Source of the DNA: Phoenix dactylifera | Lineage: Eukaryota; Streptophyta; Magnoliopsida; Arecales; Arecaceae | DNA: 64,000 nucleotides | Direction of reading: 5' to 3' | Assembly (NCBI RefSeq): GCF_009389715.1 | Contig: NC_052400.1 | Location: 20,801,674-20,865,673, forward strand | Part shown: piece after piece, positions 22,733-33,639 of the stretch | Layout: each line of letters begins with the position of its first letter | How positions within the stretch are numbered: position 1 is the first letter of the stretch | Notes under the pieces: generated by a model | Databases searched by the model: none | Told to the model about the DNA's origin: nothing | What the model saw: only the letters and a program-made list of their open reading frames with translations | Made by a program: the position numbers and the translations under genes

Positions 22733-24732
22733 TCGAACATTAAGAAATCAAATACTCCAAATTTACTGGTGTATACAAATCAGGTCGACTGCCCAAGGAT
22801 GAACAGTTCTATGGTCATCACTAGCAGCATTAGCCGACTCTGCCAAACTTCTCAACAGTCATAATCTAACATGACGAATCACTTTTCTTTGACCTAGAAA
22901 TTTAGATTGATTTGATCTACGGACTTAATGAGAATGTTCAAATCTTACAATCAAAGGACAGATCCTAATACTTCATCGGTGAAGAGATTAGAGAGTGTGA
23001 AGCGGAGTGCTAATGGGTTGCCAGTCCAAGGACCCACTCAGTTGTGCTTTTTACTGGAATAATCGGTGAATCTAGGTCAAGCAAAAGTAAAACTCATCTC
23101 ACGAATTAATTCAAGATGAACCCAAACCCAACTTCTATTAAACATTCCTACTTGAACACATTACCTGTACTTGATCCAAATCTCAGATTCTCCATGAGAT
23201 TCTAAATTAGAAACCAGGATGAGACCTCAATCATGCTGGCCCACCAAAAAGTTGATGACTGAGGTAACAAATTTTTATCTGGCCAGAGTGATCTCTTCTA
23301 TTCCCCATTTAATAATGAAACAAAAATATGCCCCACAGACCTTTCATCTAGACTGCCAAAGAAAAAGGGAAACATGGCAAAAAAGGGACCATCCTTCAAA
23401 GTTCTGAAGTCTTAAACAGATATAGTCTTTCCCAAACACAGCATACATACTGCAGTAACAAATAAAAAAGCCCAAGGCTTGAACCTTGCCTCAAGCCATT
23501 GCAATGTCAAATACTTAGTGGTTCATGCATTTGTTCTAAGGACATTCTATTTGGGTTAAAAGAACGTATATTGTTATTAACTGGATGTATGAATAAAAGA
23601 TCAGACCATGCCTTCATTGTTCATGTTGTGTAGTCATTATCCATGTTGCAAAATCAGTTTCTACAACCAAGAGATTGATTCAGATACAGTGATAGCTGAG
23701 ACCATACCAGGTAACAGAAAAAACAAAAGGGAAAAAAAATAAAAGATAATGTATAGGACTTGGGAAGCCTGTTTTAATAGTGTCGTCATGTGAGGATATA
23801 TTTAGATTGTTAGCAAATGCACAAGAATTTGCATCATTTGCGGTTCAATATTCTGTATCAGATCTCTTTTAGATCTGTGGCAGTAAGTAATTAATATACT
23901 GCTTGCCTGGATTTTCGCATCAATAATATTAGGCTAAGCAAATTGGATCATTGCTCGGTCAATAATAGAGGGCTTCCATAAAATCATCCTATTAATCAAA
24001 ATCAATATTCTTAATGGAAGATTCATTCCAAGATTTTGATTAGAAATAGTAGTTCAACATTTTTTTTTCTTTTGGCATTCGTTAATCAAGCAATTAACCT
24101 AAAAGCTCTGGAGATGTCAAATATTTTCCAACCCATTGCCTGTTTGTTAGTATGTGGTGTCAACAATACATATTAAGTTAAATAGGTATGTCCTTGGCAT
24201 GAAAAATACATCTTAATTATTTTTCCTTTTGGAGAACAGAAGAAAATGCTACGCAATCCACCATGCTCAGACATCAAATAACATCCTCAAAAAGCTTTAT
24301 TTTGAGCCATTTTAATCAAAATGTTGTTTAATCTAAGGTATGTTTCCACAATTCATTTATCAGCAGGCTTGTCCAGCTATTAGTGCTCCTTAACCACTTG
24401 ATACAGGGTGTACTTTTAAAATCTTCTAATCTACTGTGTTCCAAGTCAATATATGAGAACATGTGTATTCGAAACAATAGTTAAGAGAGTCATTGGAGGG
24501 ATCACAAGATATATATGCCAATATCGTCATGTCATTGTTTGCAACACTCTTAGATTTTACTGAAAAACCAATCTATCATTATGTTCTCCAATAGGGAGGA
24601 CTGTTAATATGTGCTAACACAACAGCCAGGACAAAATTAAGCCTCACATCAAGGCCCAACAAATACTCTTCACCTCTTTGAAAGAACAGCAGGCAATCAA
24701 AATTGAGATATAACTCAACAGAGTTGGCAAAT
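22733..24732. other. intergenic between convergent genes
   Basis: AT-rich sequence between the 3' ends of the ACC oxidase-like gene (+) and FANCE (-). No supported gene or element. Confidence 0.5.
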
Positions 24733-26289
24733 TTACTGACCAGCCAATTTTGATAATATAGATTTGGTCACGAAGGTGTCAGTCTTCCCAGCCGCTCTCT
24801 CCAACAAAACCCTGTGAATGCTCGATGCACGTCCACACTTGGTCACAAGACCTAACATGAAGTTCCCAAACTTCAGCGATGTCGAGAATTTGCCAGCCAC
24901 TTCATCAATCAGGGACACGAGCCGGTCGGTAGTATCTGGCGTCAAGGGAACGTCCCAATTCAGTATATGCTGGAACAGCATAAACAGCGGCTCCGTCCAT
25001 ACCAACTCATCAAATATCAACTCCCGGTGGCAGGGCAGGCAGACCGGCCTCCTATCCTTAGATTCTCCACAGAGCAGCCTCTGGCAGAAGGCTGAAACAT
25101 GAGACGGATGCAAGCATTCTCTCAGAATTCTAGTCATTGCATCACAGATCATGACATTGATTCCTTCCTTGCGAAGGGCCAGCGGGAGGAGAAGAGCCTC
25201 CACGGCAGCTGTTGGATGGAGCTTGCAGAAGCCAATTGTTGCCGATAGCAGAACACGGGAAGCTGTGCTCCGGAGGACCAGCAGCTTGGGAAGGGAAACG
25301 GAGCATAGAACATGGCTTGGCCATCCAACAAAGTTTAAGCCGTCTTCGCCCGCAAGATGTGATAGGAGGAGCGATACAGTTAAATCATCAGCTTCCCATG
25401 GTTCGGTCAGGCCCAGAACAGTAAGCTGATTCCCGGCTCCGGAGTCCAAGCAGAGCTGCCGGATTTCGCGGGCCAGTCGTATGGCTTCTGACGCGGAATC
25501 CGACGCTAAAAGGTCGGATTTTAAAGCGGATGCCCGGTTGTGAATCTGAGGATCAAGAGGAGGAAGAGGAGAAGCTGACGATGAAGATGACTCGGGTTCG
25601 CGATTTTGTCGAACTTGTTCTTGTTCTTCCTCTTGCTCGGTAACTAAGTCTATGGTTTCTTTTTTGTCGTCAGAAAAGAGCCCAAAAGCCCGACGAGCAG
25701 TCTTCGGCGATGGGCCGACGGGAAGAGGAAGCCAAGGAAGGAGAGGATTGGCGGCGGAGGCGGAATCCTTTAGCCATTGTGGCAGAGCATAAAAATCTTC
25801 TTCTTCTTCTGAGGCCTGTTGCAGATGCTGCTCCGGGAGCAGTGGTTCCAAGGGAGTCGGATCGGAAGAGGACACGGCGTCGAGCAGGTTAAGGGCGGCC
25901 TTTCGGACCCAGAAGTCAGGGGAGGCGGGGGTGTTGGAACCGAGAATGTGGGCGGCGAGGGAGCGGAGGCGGCGGCGGCAGAAGCGGTGGTTCTCGACGG
26001 CCAGGAAAGAGAGGATGCGGGATTGGAGGGTGGGAGGAAGGATTTGGATCCAGATGAGTTCGTGGCGTTCTGGGGAGGAAGAGGCCGTAGGTGCTTTGAG
26101 TTGGAGAGCGGAAGTGGGAGCGAGTAGAAGAGAGAGGAATGAGGAGGTGGAAGGAGGAAGTGGCGGAGCGTGCGGCTGGGAGCGGTGGTGGCGGCGGCGG
26201 TGGTTTTGGTTCTGGAACCAAAGAGAGGCTTCTCCCTCGGGGGAGGGAGAGCGGAGGAAGATTTGGAGAAGGGGAACCCACCGCTCCAT
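24733..26289 (-). CDS. FANCE: Fanconi anaemia group E (FANCE) homologue, 518 aa
   Basis: Family role: a nuclear subunit of the Fanconi anaemia core complex that docks FANCD2 for monoubiquitination during interstrand crosslink repair, and that affects meiotic crossovers in plants. Single exon. The C-terminal half (about 290-518) matches the FANCE helical-repeat domain as I know it from plants: LTEPWEADDLTVSLLLSHL, then VSLPKLLVL, TASRVLLSATI, ICDAMTRILRECLHPSHVSA, FCQRLLCG, ELVWTEPLFMLFQHIL and the terminal LKFGNFMLGLVTKCG...VTKSILSKLA. The N-terminal third carries a conserved-looking helical part (ELIWIQILPPTLQSRILSFL) and a central Glu/Ser-rich linker (EQEEEQEQV). I start at MERWVPLLQ. The upstream in-frame extension to 26403 is not family-like. 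High GC in the 5' half. Confidence 0.85.
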   Translation of the reverse strand: MERWVPLLQIFLRSPSPEGEASLWFQNQNHRRRHHRSQPHAPPLPPSTSSFLSLLLAPTSALQLKAPTASSSPERHELIWIQILPPTLQSRILSFLAVENHRFCRRRLRSLAAHILGSNTPASPDFWVRKAALNLLDAVSSSDPTPLEPLLPEQHLQQASEEEEDFYALPQWLKDSASAANPLLPWLPLPVGPSPKTARRAFGLFSDDKKETIDLVTEQEEEQEQVRQNREPESSSSSASPLPPLDPQIHNRASALKSDLLASDSASEAIRLAREIRQLCLDSGAGNQLTVLGLTEPWEADDLTVSLLLSHLAGEDGLNFVGWPSHVLCSVSLPKLLVLRSTASRVLLSATIGFCKLHPTAAVEALLLPLALRKEGINVMICDAMTRILRECLHPSHVSAFCQRLLCGESKDRRPVCLPCHRELIFDELVWTEPLFMLFQHILNWDVPLTPDTTDRLVSLIDEVAGKFSTSLKFGNFMLGLVTKCGRASSIHRVLLERAAGKTDTFVTKSILSKLAGQ

Positions 26290-26389
26290 TCTCCAACCGT
26301 GGGAGGCCCTGAGCCCGTTAAAAGGAGCAAGAAGCCCGTTAAAAAGGAGCAAGAAACGATTGCTGTGCCCAAAGGGTTGTTTCGAGTCA

Positions 26390-26660
26390 ACTATTCTCGG
26401 CAACCTGGATGCCGGAACTAGTTCAACTGTGGTGGCAGTTTAAACAGGTTCCGGCAATCCAAGTACCGAAATATTTGAGTCGACTAGTCTCGGTACTTTA
26501 CTCTTCAGTTGGCAGTTGCCGATCCGTGACTAGCTCAAGGACGGCTGGGACTATATTTGCAACTAGTTTGAATTAAGCTCCGGCAACCCAATCGCCGGGA
26601 CGAACGTTCCTGGCAACTAGTCTCGGCATCTAGAATGCCGGGACTAGTTCAACTACCGCA
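26390..26660. repeat. hairpin-rich repeat cluster upstream of FANCE
   Basis: Several related units follow one another: CTCGGCAACCTGGATGCCGG (from 26396), TTCCGGCAATCC (about 26449), CTCCGGCAACCCAATCGCCG (about 26578) and CTCGGCATCTAGAATGCCGG (from 26632). The first and last are both followed by (G)(G)AACTAGTTCAACT or GGACTAGTTCAACT. Most units can fold (CGGCAT-CTAGA-ATGCCG). A perfect 9-bp inverted repeat, AAGTACCGA...TCGGTACTT, spans 26461-26469 and 26490-26498. It sits in the FANCE 5' flank, with no coding capacity. Confidence 0.6.
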
Positions 26661-27925
26661 GGGGCGCTATACTTGAGTTTGAAATGGTTCGAGCGCTAGG
26701 TCACGAACAGTGTCATCTAACCTACCACAATGGAATTATTTAAAGTTTTGTGATAACGAGCACCCTCTCTTCCTTGGCTACAATTTACCTTGATCCTTTC
26801 AATTGTTTCTAGTAGATCCACCACAGGTACCTTCCTTTCTACATATTATGCCCGCCAGAACAGCTACATTTTCAGCAGCCAGTCATTCTTCAACAAGCTT
26901 TACCTTCTAAATTTCACAGTAAATATGAATCTAGCAGCCTTTATATTAAATCCTAAAATAGCAGACTTCGCTTAGATATCACCTAATTATTCATTGCTAA
27001 TTTGAAATTTGGGTTCACCCATATCTTTCGCACGAAATAATGAGTCAACATTTTTTGTGATGTGCACCATTGGATCGCGCAATAGCTGGTACGATATCTG
27101 TGCAAGCAGATGAAAACGAGAGTTCGAAGTGCTTTGAGATCTGTGTAAGGCATGATCTAATAGTTGACGTCATGAAAGAAGATCAATCATTCTTTCACAC
27201 AAAAAAATACAACCCAGACCTTTGTAATTTTCAGCATGCCCCGTTGCCCCTTTATTTCAAGCATGAAAACTTGACATGTTACGAAAAATTTTGCAATTAA
27301 TCAATTCATGTCTGGATTGAGATCCTCTTTGACCTTTTGCAGGAGCACTTACGGACCCAATAGTGTTAATCGAAATAGTGAAACGGAAAAGGAAATGGAA
27401 CAACCACAATTTATTAGGGATCAACATATATGCTTACAGACTTCAATAGTTTGAAGTATAACACAATCCTTTGCTCTTAGATGAATGAAAGACACCAGTC
27501 CAGCCAAGCACTTTGAACTGGCTTATTGCTCAGATAATGATGATCTAATTGCTTGCAAACAGCAGTCCGGCCCTTAGCTTTAATTGCTTCAGTATGCAGA
27601 TGAACTCAAAATATATGCAGAATCACATGTGCACTCTAAGCTTTAGCCCCTCCAATCTTCTTCTATATAGTCGACAAGCCATCTCAAACATCTGGCCTAT
27701 GTACATTAATATTTTCTTCTGCTCCAACTTAATTAGGCAGTCCCTTACTGGCCAGTGTCGCAGTTCCTGCAACTCCGCCAATAGCCAAAGGTAAATAGCC
27801 TCCAGATCTTGACTGTCTACGATTGCAATGAAACTCTATTAATTCTGTATGTAGGGTATATATATAACAAAGAAGAATATGGCCTCTTCTTCTTTGTTTT
27901 AACTTAATCGATATTTTGTGGGCAA
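26661..27925. other. spacer between FANCE and beta-galactosidase
   Basis: The right part is the beta-galactosidase 3' flank and the left part the FANCE promoter side. AT-rich, no supported gene. Confidence 0.5.
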
Positions 27926-30900
27926 TCATTCACAGACAGCCTCGACTGCAAGCTTCTTCATAGTTCCGGGGCATGGGTCTCCTCCAAACATTTCAGGAGA
28001 AACACTGACTGAGCAGTGTTGCTGGCCAACACAGTTCTGCAATAGACACTCTTTTGTTAGCACTGGAAGATCAGATAACAAATGCGAGAATAAATCATGT
28101 AGATGCATCAAAGTGCAGAATTCAAAAGCAGTACAACATTGAATTTGTGGGGGTGCAGACTGCATAGGAGAACAGAGAGATTCACCTTGTCGAAAGCATC
28201 ATATGAATGGAAGGCATGACAGGCACCTTCTGAGAAATTTCCATGCACTCCTTGTGGAGTGCCAAAGCTAGCAAATTTTATGTTCGTCATCTTCTGTCCA
28301 GGAGGACAAGATAAATGTGCTTTCGGTCTACCATAGACTTTGGCATTCCAGTTATCAACAGAAGGCTGCAATTCAGAAATTTCTGCACCAACACTTCCAA
28401 CTATTCTTTTTACCATCGAAATTCCAGTCGGATCACCACCCCACTCTTCAAACACAACCAACAGGTTTCCAGTTGGGTTCAGCCAGGAGCGAGGGACATG
28501 ATACCTGAGATTCATAAGGGCAGTCTTTCAGTTTTATTTCATAAACGCAGCAACTTTTGCCTACCTATTGTGGTATTGGTGGGGGACTGGTCGCTTACCA
28601 TGTTTGAGAGGACTCCCCACAGTTGGTTTGACATTTTTTCTCGCTGTATGTTCCTCGGTAATCACAACCACCACAAGAACCATATGCCTTGTAGCCTGGC
28701 CAGTATCGACCGATGCTCTCTCCATTAATCCATATTTGACCTTTTCCCATGCTGCTCATATCTAAAGCCAATGGCTCATTCCCAGCAGGTGCACTGAAGA
28801 CAGTCTGAAGGTAAAAACATTGCAACAATGTCAACCCGAGATTTTTATCAGCCTTTGACACGAACAAAAGATAAATTTCTTTCTTCTTTTTCTTGCTAAC
28901 AAAAAAAAGATAAAATTTATCTGAAATAAATAACAGTTGAAGCAACTGCAGCCCTAACCTTGTACCATGTTAAGGGCTGCTTTTTAGATGCCTGTCCCCA
29001 TTCAACAGAAGAACTTCCACTGAGAGAGTGAAGGCTCAGAGCTTCTCCTTTCAAACCAATCTGCACAAAATTATGAAATTTAGTGTTGAATACATGGCAC
29101 CATCGAAGGAGCCAAAGTAAGTTGGCTAACCTGGTAAGTCCATTTCTGCCTTGAAAGATCTCTCTTTCCCTGATTAAGCCCATCCAGGGTCACCGGACCA
29201 AGAACACCAGCATTCCACGTCTCAAAATGGTTCCCGACATTCTAAAATGAATCAAGTAAGGAATAAATAAAGTCACCAAATTCCTTGCAATTCTTCGTTC
29301 GTTTTAGATAGATTCAGATAAAATGTAACAACTTACAGGGAGCCCAACAGCCACACTTAAAATGGAGATCTTGTTGCTGCCTGCCCACAACTTAACATTT
29401 CCGCTATATGTTAGTTTTGGATTGTCTAGACCACCAAAAACATTCCCTGCCAAAAGAAAAGGTTTCTTTCTAAGTAACACAAATGGACTTCAGCAAAGAA
29501 TAGGTTTTTTTTTTCAAGGACCTGTAGTTGTATGAATATTCTCTATAGATCAGAGCTATCTACCTGCCAGTTGTCCATTGATGAAAACATGCATAGCATG
29601 ACCCGCCGATAGCACAGTAAGGACTGGATACTTGCCATTTTTCAGAAATTGTTCATTCTGCCCTATGTTGACGCTGAAATAAGAAGACAGTTAAGGTAAG
29701 CAAAAAAAAAAAAAAAAAAAACATCTACTCTAGTATTAACAGAATGAGAGCTATTCATGAAGGTATCAGAGAAGACAACGACAAATTAGCTACTCACTAT
29801 GTCGTGTACCACAGATAGTCTGAACGATCCCATGTCATACTTATCTGCTCAACCAATCCATCTTTTGTGAATGCATCTGCATCAAGAGAGTTGGTATCTT
29901 CATTGTATGAATTCCAGGAAAACCCTCCCACCCTTTCCATTTTCATCTGCGAGGATTGAGCTCCAACCTGCATAATGATCACGTAGAATCATGTTGTAAA
30001 TCACAAGTCCAAATTCTAACTGAATCCGTGAGCAGAATCTAGAACCAGTTTTCCAAGAAAAATTGACAAGCGGCAGACCAAAATACTTTACAGCCAAACT
30101 AATGCTGCATAATGTGAATGCTCTCAGGACAAAATAACGGTGGAGAACTTTATGAAAGAGATGTGAATGCCCAATGTGCAGTAAGAAGTATTTGAATATA
30201 AGCACGATGACTGAATCATTGTAAGTCTTTCTCACCCTTGCAGTGTTGAAAACTGTGGTTTTGCAGTTAGGGAGTATGCTGATGGACCAAGGGGGAAGAT
30301 CATAGTGCATTCCATTGAAAGTTATCCTTCCATATGAACTTGGGTTGTAATTGGCAAGGAATGCAGCACAAGCTCCAGATTTTGACCGGAAAACATGTGC
30401 CTGGAGAAAAACAATAATGGAGTTGGCTCCAAACCACTTGAATAGTTCTGTGAGCTCGTGCAGGACAGTTATATCAAAAAAAGAGTTCGTGCAGGACGGA
30501 AATAAATTTGTGAGTTGGTGCAGAAGGACGTAGGAGAGAAACCTCTTGATTACTTCCAAGTGACATCACTGTGGGATCACCCGAAACCAAAGCCGGTTCG
30601 CACAATTTGATAGCTTTATGCAAGTCCCTCAGATGGCCCCATTTTGGCTCTCTTAAAAGACCTGAGAAAGAGAGGTGAAGTAAATACCAGCCAAGGAAGA
30701 GAATCTGTGTAATTGGACTTGAACCAGAGCATAAGTGAACATATGCAGTGTGAAAGACACCCTCAGATTAATCTTGATTGATTGAGACATTGATAGAGTC
30801 TTCAGGTAACTTCAAGGAAGCTTGTCTATGGATATAAATGAAATGTCTGTCAGATTAATTAGATACACTAGCTTTATGCAGATAGAGTTGCGCAGGAAGT

Positions 30901-33450
30901 ATAGAAATATATTGCTATTTCTCAACAAGGACCAATTCAAGGGTTGTAAGCGTCGCATCTTATTGAAGTAAGAGGTTGTGCACTTAACCAGAAAGTTTCA
31001 GTGGAAAGTAAATAAAAAAAATATAATCAATAACAGCTTGCAATTCATATTTATATTCCACCTAATGCATCTAGAAAAACAAAGGTCTCCTATATATCAT
31101 ATGATGATTTAATCCATACTGCAGAAAGATGATTTTGAAAAAGAAAAAAAAATCATGAATGTGCACATAGAATAGGAAAGCAAGTTCTGCATACCATATT
31201 CATCAATTGGAGCATCATAGTCATAGCTAGTTGCGATGAATGGGCCACCAGCTGTCCGGCCAAAGTTTGTTCCTCCATGATACTGGAGATGATGGAAACA
31301 TATAAATTATTTTGTTTCAGAGCGTAAGGTGCTCCCATTTGATTGAACTCATTAACCATTACCATATAGTAGTTGATGAAAGATCCCCCTTTCTGTATAA
31401 ATCGTGCAACAGCAAAGGCCATGTCCTCGGCAGGTCGGTGGGGAACTGGACCTCCAAAAGCTGTGAACCTGCAATCTCACAAACAAATTTGAAAAAGTGC
31501 AACTAGATTAAGCAAGGATTCTGAATGACTGATTCTATAAAAATTACAGATGAAGCAAAAACTCGAAAGATTGCACAGCAAGGAGAAAATTCCCTTAAAA
31601 AAGAGTTGAGTAGAATTTATTAGCATCAAGAGGAAATACCAGCCAGTCCAAGCTTCGGTCCACATCGTGGGTTTATAGGGCTTGTTTGGAGAAAAGTAAT
31701 CGCAATAAAAGCCATTGCAAGTATTTATCTGCCAAGACAAGTTCCAACAAGTGGTTAAAGTCAGATATAAGGCGGGGGAAGAGCGTTAAGAAATCACGAA
31801 ACATTGGCTTGTAAATTAGAAGATATAAAATGATATCCACTAAAATTCAGAGTCTCAGCCTCATATTTGGTTGTCAGAGTTACCGATACGACACCATAGA
31901 AATCCAATAACATCACTTCAGCTGGTATGATGGTCAATATAAACCAGAGAATGTGATGTGCATATAAAACTGGGTAATGGAGGGAACTCCGAAATTGGAG
32001 TCATATGCAATGGAATAAAAGTAGGAAAAATTGCAGTGCATGAAAGCGAAGCCAAAATAATCCAAAATTGAGGAAGAAACGATGGACGAGAGCTTACAAC
32101 TGGATCAGGGGCATCATCTTGTTTGCACATGACCCATGGCACGCCTGTTTTGAGACCAACAGCCATTTGAGCAGCCCAGTTCGCATAAGACTTTGCAGGA
32201 GCTCCCCCATCATATTCCAATGGCCCAAACTCATTCTCAATCTACACGAAGCAGAAAAGAATAGAGAAAACTCAGCAGAAAAAGAATAAATTCATCACTT
32301 TTCTTGTACGTCCTGCAACTAGGAAAATAAAACAATGCAAGACCAATCAAGGCGAGATTGGAGAGACCTGGGAGAGGATAATTGGACCACCCTGCCACTC
32401 AAATAGCCCTTCAGCCTTCATCATGGAGACAATCTTCTCTGTGAATTTCTCCATCGCCGCCTTTGCCATGAGTCATGACCAAATCGATCGTTCCATGGTA
32501 AGCAACCAAGTGAAAACAGAATGGATACATGATTTTTTTTTTTCCTATGAAATCCCTACCTTGAAAGGTCCATTGTTGGTCCTGAAGCTGATACCAGGGA
32601 CATATTTGAGCCAAATAGGAAATCCCCTGTCACATAGAGAGAAGATCATAAGTATGAGATCAAATTATATTCAAATATATTTCATACAAGTTCTGTTCTG
32701 CAGTTTTTTTAATAGAGAGAAAAAGAAGCTTGTTTTGTGCAACAAAGATGGATTACCCGAAATTCCATTCAGCACAAACATAGGGGCCAATGCGAAGATG
32801 AACGTAGAGGCCGGCTTGCTTCACCAGTTTGATGAAGCGAACAAGGTCATACCTCCCCCCAAAGTAATACTGCCAAGATTTCAACATTTTTTTTTTTTTT
32901 TTGAGAAACAGAACCAACAAGTAACACTCTCAACCAAAACAATAAAAAAGACGATTTTAAAGAATTTATAGAAGAAGGGGAGCAAAGATTTTCTGAGTTC
33001 CAAACCTGGCCAGGGGACGGCTCGTGCCCGTTCCAGAACACATACGTCTGTATGACATCCAAGCCTCCATCTTTGGCCTTCTGGATAAGATCCGGCCACA
33101 TCTGAGCACCACCCAAGGGGAAAAAGATTAAATTTTGTCCATCAGAAACGAAAGAAAAAGAGCAGAAAAAGCAGCAGAACCGCCAAAATGGCAGGCGCGA
33201 AGGAGCCACATTTCCCAAAGGCGCAAAAACCCGAAACAGGCCCCACCTCGGGAGTGCTCCTGGGATAGTGAATGGAGCCGGAGATGAGAATCCTCCGCTG
33301 CCCGCCGATGATGACGGCCTTATGGTCGTAGGACACGGCAGCATCCGCTGTCAAGAGAAGCCCCGACAGCAACAGCGCCACCACCAGCGCCACCACCAGC
33401 GCCACCGCCAGCCTGCCGCCGCCGCCGCTCATTACTCTCTCGGAGCCCAT
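27926..33450 (-). CDS. BGAL: beta-galactosidase, GH35, 19 exons, 840 aa
   Basis: A secreted enzyme releasing terminal beta-galactosyl residues from cell-wall galactans or arabinogalactans. Exons (minus): 33450-33247, 33101-33006, 32869-32757, 32626-32560, 32460-32368, 32241-32098, 31728-31640, 31468-31363, 31282-31195, 30661-30543, 30400-30236, 29967-29798, 29673-29564, 29446-29337, 29241-29131, 29060-28959, 28804-28599, 28504-28186, 28036-27926. All introns are GT-AG and the sum is 2523 nt without a stop. A signal peptide ([18 protein letters not shown]) precedes [11 protein letters not shown]. The GH35 signature [13 protein letters not shown] spans exons 5-6 (proton donor Glu195), and the nucleophile Glu264 lies in MWTEAWTGW. 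Later parts are the galactose-binding domains ([25 protein letters not shown]) and a C-terminal SUEL-type lectin domain from about residue 755 ([20 protein letters not shown]) with its cysteines. Length and order fit plant subgroup a1. No lesion seen. Confidence 0.96.
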
Positions 33451-33621
33451 ATCCCACCCAACTGTTTCCTTCTTCCTCCCCTTTTCCCCTCTATATGCAG
33501 TATATACCTATATACTTCAAAAGGAACAAAGAGCCAGAGATCGAGAGCAGGAAGAGGGATAAGAGAGAGAAGAGGAGAGAAGGAGGACAAAGAAACACAG
33601 CTCAGACAGTTTATACAATGA

Positions 33622-33628
33622 TTTTATA
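33622..33628 (-). promoter_or_regulatory. possible TATA box of beta-galactosidase
   Basis: TATAAAA on the minus strand, about 172 bp before the ATG at 33450. The intervening leader is CT-rich on the coding strand, common in plant 5' UTRs. Confidence 0.45.
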
Positions 33629-33639
33629 GCTCTGTTATC

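Noticed and set aside
25770..26390. 206-codon minus-strand frame overlapping FANCE in another phase
   Set aside because: Ser/Pro/Thr-rich frame shift of the true gene with no conserved pattern.
26290..26403. Upstream in-frame extension of FANCE starting MPRIVDSKQP
   Set aside because: The extra 38 residues do not look conserved and start next to the hairpin repeats. MERWVPLLQ begins the family-like part.
32521..32559. T-run next to exon 4 of beta-galactosidase suspected as a frameshift
   Set aside because: The run lies in the intron; the exon 4 donor (AAG|GTAGGG) and the exon 5 acceptor keep the frame.
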